Shown here in pieces: positions 58,671 to 64,000 of a stretch of DNA of 64,000 nucleotides. Within the stretch, counting starts at the first letter, position 1. Each line of letters opens with the position of its first letter. The DNA lies in contig NZ_JAUNKC010000001.1 in NCBI RefSeq assembly GCF_030532965.1, forward strand, positions 62,001 through 126,000. Reading direction: 5' to 3'. The DNA comes from Corynebacterium sp. (GTDB lineage: Bacteria; Actinomycetota; Actinomycetes; Mycobacteriales; Mycobacteriaceae). Both the position numbers and the translations under genes were made by a program. Below the pieces are notes generated by a model, which did not search any database, was not told where the DNA came from, and saw only the letters and a program-made list of their open reading frames with translations.

Positions 58671-60371
58671 TTACATGCGGCGGGATAGATGCAGGCTAAA
58701 GAAACCCGCAATTAAGGCTGTCAGCCCAACCCCTAGCGCGAAGCCGTGGGACATGCCCATGTTGTCTAACACATTAGCCGTCGCTTTCACTTCGGTTTCC
58801 GTCGCGGTCTCATCGCCCAATGCGGCAAACGCGGTGGTAGGTTCGGCGGCGGCCACCACCGGTTCCGCATCTGAGGCTACCGGCCCATTATCGGCGGGCT
58901 TTGCAGCTGTTGGTGCCGGGTCGGTCGCAGTTTTTGCGCCAGCTCCTGGTGCGGCAGCGGGCTTAGGGGCGGAAGCAACCACCGAACGGCCCGGCGCGGA
59001 CATGAATTGCACCCCACTGGTGGTACCAGTTGCTGTGGTTGCTGTCGCGGTTGTGGCAGTTGAACCGGTTGGTGTTGTGGTTGGGGTGGCTTGCGATGGT
59101 GATTGGGTTGATTTGGTGGAGGCCCCGCCAGTGCCAGCATTAGTGGTGGTTTTAGTATCACCGCTTGGCGCTTTGCCTAGTTTTTGTAGCTCTTGGTCGA
59201 TTTTCTTCAAGGCGTCGTCGATGGGCTTGGCGGTGAGCCCATCCCCGCCCCCGGATTTCCGGGATCGTCCCGGCCCGCTCTTGCCGTCGCAGTTACCGTT
59301 TGACTGTGGTTTTCTAAAACCGTGGCTGAAATCCGTTTCGTGATCGGCAGGAGTTCCCTGCTCACGGGCATCTGCTGGTGCTTGGCTGAAGAATTCTTCG
59401 CCCACGAGGAACGTAACCGTGTAGGTCACCGGCGTGGTTTTCTCGCAATTCACGCCGTGGAATTCACCGGCGTATTGGAAGGTGATGTCGTAGCGGCCCG
59501 GCTCGGTGAAAGCGTATCCGGTGTGGACGTGACTTTTCAGCCCGAATTCCCATTCCTTGGCTAGGTCGTCGGTATCAAGCCTCAGTTGCGGTTCAGCATC
59601 CAACCCGCTTTCGGTCCATAACAGCATCCGGCCGCCGTCTGGGATTTCCGCTTTGGCGATACTTAGCAGAACGTTTTCGGGGCCTGCGACATGGTCGCCG
59701 GTGAGCCCGACGGTGCTAAACCCCACCCAGGGGACACCTGGAATCTGGTTCTCGGGCATGACGTAACTGGAATCGGGCAAATCAGTATCAGCTGCTAATT
59801 CACCCCGTTTGAGTGTCTTTTCACTCTGGTGATCGACCAGAATATAGGCGCTGCCGCTGGGCCGGTAGGCGCTTTTGCCCGATGCCGACTGCGAGCCGTC
59901 GTCGCGCATTTTTACGTGCGGATAGCCGTCAACCAATTGAAGATGAATATCCTGGTGAGATTCTTTGATGATGAACGTATCCGTTGCTGTTTCCGCTGGC
60001 GCAGTAACGGTAAGAACCTGGGTTGGTTCCGCGGCGGTTGCGGGATTAGGGGCTGATTCCACGTCCGGCAGTGGGGTTTCATTGGGTGCCGGTTGCGTGC
60101 CAGGGGTTTGCAGGCCAGGAGCTTGCGCCCCGGTTTCGGGTGTCCCCGGCTGAACCCCTTCGAGCGGTGGGGCTGGGATTGCAACGTCGTCGTCGGTGCC
60201 GACGGGTGGTTGTGCTGGTGTGTTCCCGCCGATGGCTTCATTGGCTATTGGTGCTGATTCGCCGCCGCCAACCGCGTGATCGGTGGCGTACACGGCCGCG
60301 GTGGGGCTTAAGATGAGCCCGAGGCTAAACCCGAGTGCGACGACGGTACGCGGTTTATGCAATGCAGTCAT
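58671..60371 (-). CDS. Choice-of-anchor M surface protein, long
   Basis: About 566 residues from the ATG at 60371 (AGGTGG 9 bases upstream). Signal peptide 1-30, then a Pro-rich linker. Residues about 130-330 contain the actinobacterial surface-anchored domain, with WVGFSTVGLTGDHV, MLLWTESGLDAEPQL and the hallmark HVHTGYAFTEPGRYDITFQY. A long Thr/Ala/Pro-rich stalk (400-530) leads to a C-terminal membrane helix (GFALGVGLTALIAGFFSLHL) and RRM; there is no LPXTG. Last gene of the ABC operon, its start overlapping the permease stop. Likely captures a metal or metal complex at the surface for the transporter; inference. Confidence 0.82.
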   Translation of the reverse strand: MTALHKPRTVVALGFSLGLILSPTAAVYATDHAVGGGESAPIANEAIGGNTPAQPPVGTDDDVAIPAPPLEGVQPGTPETGAQAPGLQTPGTQPAPNETPLPDVESAPNPATAAEPTQVLTVTAPAETATDTFIIKESHQDIHLQLVDGYPHVKMRDDGSQSASGKSAYRPSGSAYILVDHQSEKTLKRGELAADTDLPDSSYVMPENQIPGVPWVGFSTVGLTGDHVAGPENVLLSIAKAEIPDGGRMLLWTESGLDAEPQLRLDTDDLAKEWEFGLKSHVHTGYAFTEPGRYDITFQYAGEFHGVNCEKTTPVTYTVTFLVGEEFFSQAPADAREQGTPADHETDFSHGFRKPQSNGNCDGKSGPGRSRKSGGGDGLTAKPIDDALKKIDQELQKLGKAPSGDTKTTTNAGTGGASTKSTQSPSQATPTTTPTGSTATTATATTATGTTSGVQFMSAPGRSVVASAPKPAAAPGAGAKTATDPAPTAAKPADNGPVASDAEPVVAAAEPTTAFAALGDETATETEVKATANVLDNMGMSHGFALGVGLTALIAGFFSLHLSRRM

Positions 60372-61248
60372 GTGAGTCAACCACCTTGTGTTTATGCAGC
60401 CACGTTGCCACGAGCCCTTGCCTGGGCGATAGCAACCATGCGATAAAGAAAATCATTGTCAAAACTAATACGATAGTAGCACCGGCAGGCAAGTCAATCG
60501 ACCAGGCGAAATAAATACCCGCGATAGCCCCCACTACCCCCACCAAGGAGGCGATCACCATCGTCGATTTGAGCGAATCCGTGACCAAGCGGGCCGTGGC
60601 GGCCGGGGTGATTAGCAACGCCAGAACCAAAATATTGCCGATGGTTCGCACCGACATCACCACGGCGGCGGTCACCGCCAAATAGATAATGAGGTCGAGG
60701 ATAAAAACCGGCAGGTTCATGGCAAAGGCGGTCTCCCGGTCAAGGGCGACGGCTGTTAATTGCGGCAATACCAGGAAGATCACGCTGATAATCAGCGCTC
60801 CTACCCCGCCAGCAACGATCAGGTCGGTGGTGGAGACACCGGTGATGGAACCGAAGAGGAAATTGTTTAAAGAGGCGGTGTAGCCCTGGGTGCGGGAGAT
60901 CACCACCAAGCCAAGCGCGAATGCTGCGGCGAAGAAAATACCGATCACGGCGTCTTCTTTCACCCGGCGGCGCTGCGAAAACACAGCGATGAGCAGGGCG
61001 ACCGTCGCACCGGCCACCGCCCCACCAACAAGCACCGAAATCTGAAGGGCGAACGCTATGGCCAGTCCGGGGAAAACGGCGTGGGCCACCGCATCACCGA
61101 TAAACGACATGCCGCGTAGCACCACAAACGTCCCCACCACGGCGCAGACCACCGCGGACATGACGGACATCAGTAGGGCTTTGGGTAAGAAGGCCAACGC
61201 GGGGTTGCTTAAATCATGGATGAAGTCGATGAAAGAAATATCAAGCAT
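60355..61248 (-). CDS. Anchored-repeat-type ABC transporter permease
   Basis: A 297-residue protein with eight or nine membrane helices of the ABC-3 (ZnuB/TroC/MntB) family: MSFIGDAVAHAVFPGLAIAFALQISVL, ISRTQGYTASLNNFLFGSITGVS, DRETAFAMNLPVFIL and LLITPAATARLVTDSL are diagnostic. Such permeases import Zn2+ or Mn2+. Starts 8 bp inside the ATPase gene end, so translation is coupled. Confidence 0.92.
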   Translation of the reverse strand: MLDISFIDFIHDLSNPALAFLPKALLMSVMSAVVCAVVGTFVVLRGMSFIGDAVAHAVFPGLAIAFALQISVLVGGAVAGATVALLIAVFSQRRRVKEDAVIGIFFAAAFALGLVVISRTQGYTASLNNFLFGSITGVSTTDLIVAGGVGALIISVIFLVLPQLTAVALDRETAFAMNLPVFILDLIIYLAVTAAVVMSVRTIGNILVLALLITPAATARLVTDSLKSTMVIASLVGVVGAIAGIYFAWSIDLPAGATIVLVLTMIFFIAWLLSPRQGLVATWLHKHKVVDSHDCIA

Positions 61249-62059
61249 GGGTATGTGCCCTCACCAGGGTTATAAGCGGCGAGTTTTCGCCGACCTCAAA
61301 TGTGTCACGCCATAGGGTTTCGTCTGATAATTCGGCGGGATTACCGTCCGCCCGAATGCCGTTTTTAAACAACACCAGCCGGTGGCAGGAATGCAGCGCT
61401 TCACCGATGTCGTGGGTGGACATGATAATGCCGGTGCCAGCATCCGCCAGGTCGGAAAACAGGCGGGTTAAGTGCTCTGCGGTTGGCATGTCCAATCCGG
61501 TGAAGGGCTCGTCGAAAAGCAAAACTTGCGGTTTGGTCGACAACGCCCGGGCTACCAACACTCGTTGCCGTTGGCCGCCCGAAAGTTGCCCGATCGGGCG
61601 GTGCGCAAGCGATTCCAAGCCCACCCGGGCGATGGCTTCATCTACTGCCTCCTGGTCGGCGCGGCCCGCGCGGCGCCCCCACCCGATTAGTCCGGTGCGG
61701 CCGTTTAAGACACAGTCGCGGATCGAAATCGGAAAATCCCAAGCAAATTCGTGGCGCTGTGGCACGTAGCCCACCGCCGTGCGTAGCTTGCGCCCGCGGT
61801 TGCCTGCTACTTCCACCACACCTGACGACGTTGGCACCAAGCCTAAAATCGCACGTAAAAACGTGGTTTTACCAGCGCCGTTCGGCCCGACGAGGCCGAC
61901 AAACTCCCCCGCCGTCATGGAAAAATCGAGGGAATGGAAGATCCGACGCCCCGCAAGCGTTACCGAAAGATCACGGGCGGTGAGCAGCGCGGCCGATGAT
62001 CGTTGCCGCGACTGCGGTTTGGGCTGTGGCTGTGGCTGTGGTTGGGTTTCGATCGTCAC
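61241..62059 (-). CDS. Anchored-repeat-type ABC transporter ATPase
   Basis: A 272-residue nucleotide-binding subunit of the metal-type ABC importer. After an odd Gln-Pro repeat N-terminus (QPQPQPQPKPQSRQR) come Walker A GLVGPNGAGKTTFL, Q-loop PQRHEFAWDFPI, ABC signature QLSGGQRQRVLVARALS and Walker B VLLFDEPFTGLD with the switch His in STHDIGEAL. The QP run reflects a GGCTGT-type hexamer repeat near 62020-62045. Overlaps the preceding surface-protein gene by 4 bp. Confidence 0.94.
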   Translation of the reverse strand: MTIETQPQPQPQPKPQSRQRSSAALLTARDLSVTLAGRRIFHSLDFSMTAGEFVGLVGPNGAGKTTFLRAILGLVPTSSGVVEVAGNRGRKLRTAVGYVPQRHEFAWDFPISIRDCVLNGRTGLIGWGRRAGRADQEAVDEAIARVGLESLAHRPIGQLSGGQRQRVLVARALSTKPQVLLFDEPFTGLDMPTAEHLTRLFSDLADAGTGIIMSTHDIGEALHSCHRLVLFKNGIRADGNPAELSDETLWRDTFEVGENSPLITLVRAHTHA

Positions 62060-63000
62060 TTCTCACCCCGCGGGCGGCTTAGTGCCCGGATAACCACGAC
62101 GATTGAGCCGATGACCAGCACCGCCACAATGGCGATGATTGCCCACAACACCGCTTGGTTGTCACCCGTGCGGTCGATGGTGCCCACGGCAGCGACCCCG
62201 CTATCGTCACCTTCGCTTAAGAAATCCCCGTCCCAGGTGACCGCCTGCGCCGCCGGAAGGTCCGCTTCCTCCCCCACGGCAAAGCTTAAAATCTGGGTGT
62301 CTTCTTTCACGCCGCCATCTTTCAACTCGGCGGTTATTTTCACCGCTACCTGGTGGATTCCCGGTTCGGTAAACACCCAGTTAGCGTGGGTGTGGGTATT
62401 GGCATCGACGTAGATATCTTGGGCGGTTTTTTCCGCCGAGGTCCACAATAATTGTGGTTTTTCAAAACCGCCGTTTTGCAGGAATAACGTAAACTGCCCC
62501 GGCCCGTGGTGCCCTGCAAAGCTCATGGTTATGCCACCGGTGATCGCCTCCACAAAGGCTGGCGATTGGGTATTCCACCCCACCCACGGAACGCCGACCT
62601 GCTCCACCTGCGGCACAACCCACACGGAAGAACCCGGTGTCGCGCCGGTGAATGCGAAGTCTTGGGTATCGGGCAGGGTTTGTTTGGCGTTATCCCCCAC
62701 CACGAATAACACGTCCTCCGGGCTGCGCCAGACCGGCGGGGTGTTGGAATCGTCCCGGATATAGGTGGAAAACGGCACGTCGGGGTTGTCTTTCTTCGGC
62801 ACCATCAGCGGCCCGATGTCGGCGTGGCCGGAGCGAAACTCGACGAGCTCACCGGCTGGGGCGATGGCTTCGTCGGCGCTGACAACTTGATTAAGATCGC
62901 CTGCGGCAACCGGCACGGCGCTGGTAGCAATACACGCAGCCGCCAGCATGACGGCCGCAGCTGATCGGAACGGGGTACGTCGGGTGAGTTTTCTCATCAT
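62056..63000 (-). CDS. Choice-of-anchor M surface protein, short
   Basis: About 314 residues from the ATG at 63000 (GAGGAAAG upstream; a second ATG follows at once). Signal peptide (RSAAAVMLAAACIATSAVPVAAG), one surface-anchored domain with WVGWNTQSPAF and HTHANWVFTEPGIHQVAVKI, and a C-terminal membrane helix (AVLWAIIAIVAVLVIGSIVVVI) with a basic tail. Same domain as the longer protein at the operon end. It starts 110 bp after the substrate-binding protein stop. Confidence 0.88.
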   Translation of the reverse strand: MMRKLTRRTPFRSAAAVMLAAACIATSAVPVAAGDLNQVVSADEAIAPAGELVEFRSGHADIGPLMVPKKDNPDVPFSTYIRDDSNTPPVWRSPEDVLFVVGDNAKQTLPDTQDFAFTGATPGSSVWVVPQVEQVGVPWVGWNTQSPAFVEAITGGITMSFAGHHGPGQFTLFLQNGGFEKPQLLWTSAEKTAQDIYVDANTHTHANWVFTEPGIHQVAVKITAELKDGGVKEDTQILSFAVGEEADLPAAQAVTWDGDFLSEGDDSGVAAVGTIDRTGDNQAVLWAIIAIVAVLVIGSIVVVIRALSRPRGEK

Positions 63001-63110
63001 AGCTTTCCTCTTGTTTTGTTGGTTTAAGTTGTGATGTTCACTAGCGGATATTGGCCGTAAAACACAGGCAGGTTTCAGCGTTTTTCGGTTTTTGCTACGG
63101 GCTGACTGCG

Positions 63111-64000
63111 TTAGGTTCCTGGTTGCCCCAAACACCGGGCAAGTTCGTCAACATTGGTGCGCATCAGCGCCAGATAGGTGGGCACCTCCGCATCAAGGGT
63201 ATCGCCGCGAATCGTGCAAATCTCAATACCCAACCGCAGCGCAGTCTCCGATAGCACCCCGGCGCGACCAGCGAGTTTCGGCTCTAAGAATACCGCCGGA
63301 ACGTGCAGGTTTTCCAACGTTCGGGTTAACGCAATCACGTCGCGCGGGGACGGCTCAATGGCCGGGTTGGGTGTGACAAATCCAGCGATATTGATGTCAT
63401 AATCGTCGCCCAAGTAGGCGTAGCCGTCGTGGGTTGTCACCAAGTGTCGGCGATGCGGCGGGATCTGGGCGATAGTTTCCCGCATGTCGCGGTCGAGGTC
63501 TTCGAGCTTTTCGACGTACTCATTGGCGTTATCCACATACTCAGCCCGTCCACCGGGGTCGATGGCGATGAGTTCGTCTTGGATCACCCGCACCATAGCG
63601 ATGGTGTTTTTCACCGAATGCCACAGGTGGGGGTCCACTTCCCCGTGGACGTGTTTTCCCAACACCGCCTGCGGCAAAAGGTACACCTCTGCGCCGGGGT
63701 TGCCAAGGAATCTAAACGCGGGCTCACCGGGAATGGTTTGCAGCACGCTCGGCGGCACCACGACGACGGTCGCGTCGGGCTCGTAGGTATAGGTGGTGTC
63801 GGTGCCGGTGGGGGCGTCGCCGCGCAGTACTAGTCTGTTCTCGGTGATGTCTGCGGTGACGTCCACGTGACCGGAGTCGATGATATGCGCATTAGTTTTC
63901 GCGGCAATAGTGTGCGGATCCACGCCGACGGCGAGGGTTATGGTGGCGTCGTCGATCGGCACCGGCCCGGTGGGGGTGTCAAGGGTTGCCCCGAAGGTCA
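63111..64000 (-). CDS. Metal-type ABC substrate-binding protein with inserted domain (start outside window)
   Basis: The frame stays open to the window edge, so the N-terminus is missing. The 296 visible residues resemble the back half of a ZnuA/TroA cluster-A9 binding protein: HGEVDPHLWHSVKNTIAMVRVIQDELIAIDP, VTTHDGYAYLGDDYDINIAGFVTPN (metal His and neighbours), PAVFLEPKLAGRAGVLSETALRLG. The first 100 visible residues include an extra beta-rich segment, which fits the anchored-repeat ABC family in which a surface domain is inserted. First gene of the operon as far as seen. Confidence 0.85.
   Translation of the reverse strand, partial: TFGATLDTPTGPVPIDDATITLAVGVDPHTIAAKTNAHIIDSGHVDVTADITENRLVLRGDAPTGTDTTYTYEPDATVVVVPPSVLQTIPGEPAFRFLGNPGAEVYLLPQAVLGKHVHGEVDPHLWHSVKNTIAMVRVIQDELIAIDPGGRAEYVDNANEYVEKLEDLDRDMRETIAQIPPHRRHLVTTHDGYAYLGDDYDINIAGFVTPNPAIEPSPRDVIALTRTLENLHVPAVFLEPKLAGRAGVLSETALRLGIEICTIRGDTLDAEVPTYLALMRTNVDELARCLGQPGT

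Noticed and set aside
60355..60371. LPXTG sortase signal in the surface proteins and glycosidase
   Set aside because: None of the three C-termini has LPXTG or a clear variant; they end in a plain membrane helix and short tail.

Overview
The window is a chromosomal segment of a Corynebacterium (mycolic-acid Actinomycetota), moderately GC-rich. Evidence is gene content and order: mca (mycothiol), a short-chain Z-prenyl diphosphate synthase gene, coaA, glyA, DUF4307 and greA lie together, and rplY/pth, prs, glmU, TetR, mfd, mazG, transglycosylase, eno, ftsB-like, DUF501 and ppx lie together. These match, from memory, the Rv1080-Rv1093 and Rv1014-Rv1026 neighbourhoods of Mycobacterium tuberculosis and the lysI-eno-ripA and copO-glmU-prs neighbourhoods of C. 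glutamicum. I cannot name the species. A secreted CP40/EndoS-like glycosidase and an anchored-repeat ABC transporter locus suggest an animal-associated lineage, but that is inference.

Layout. 1-1433: xseA (5' cut by the window edge) and xseB. 1434-3806: an accessory two-gene unit, a DUF3558-like lipoprotein and a long PPE/EspB-like protein with a Gly-rich tail, followed by a two-copy 238-bp-period repeat. 4479-8034: DUF4245, glpX, fumC. 8116-12726: 5-oxoproline module (GntR regulator, NRAMP-fold transporter, pxpABC). 12721-19257: HTH-less LysR-type effector protein with DUF5997, pabC-pabAB (folate), TetR-MFS efflux pair. 19325-25925: glyA, coaA, flavodoxin, Z-prenyl synthase, mca, DUF4307, greA. 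25960-31466: lipoprotein, BI-1/YccA membrane protein, ripA-like iron regulator with a DtxR-like box, then an immunity-like island (SUKH-CbrC fusion, DUF1963-like protein). 31862-37764: tRNA-Leu, ppx, DUF501, ftsB-like, eno, transglycosylase, mazG. 37946-47526: lysI, the GH18 glycosidase, mfd, TetR, tRNA-Gln, multicopper oxidase. 47784-58613: glmU, prs, two paralogous immunity-like proteins, alkD-like, DUF485-mctC, rplY, pth, nitronate monooxygenase and a second pth. 58671-64000: an operon of two choice-of-anchor M surface proteins, a metal-type ABC permease and ATPase, and a substrate-binding protein cut by the window end.

The strongest unexplained signal is not a gene. The 11-mer GCTTKTCGACG (K = G/T) occurs 18 times exactly, on both strands, in coding and non-coding DNA, against about 0.06 expected for random equal-base sequence. 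Seven copies are intergenic. Two places carry it as a facing pair about 70 bp apart, and one of those copies coincides with a six-residue insertion in Pth relative to its paralogue. It may be a dispersed REP-like or uptake-like sequence. Strong hairpin terminators separate most transcription units and are listed individually.
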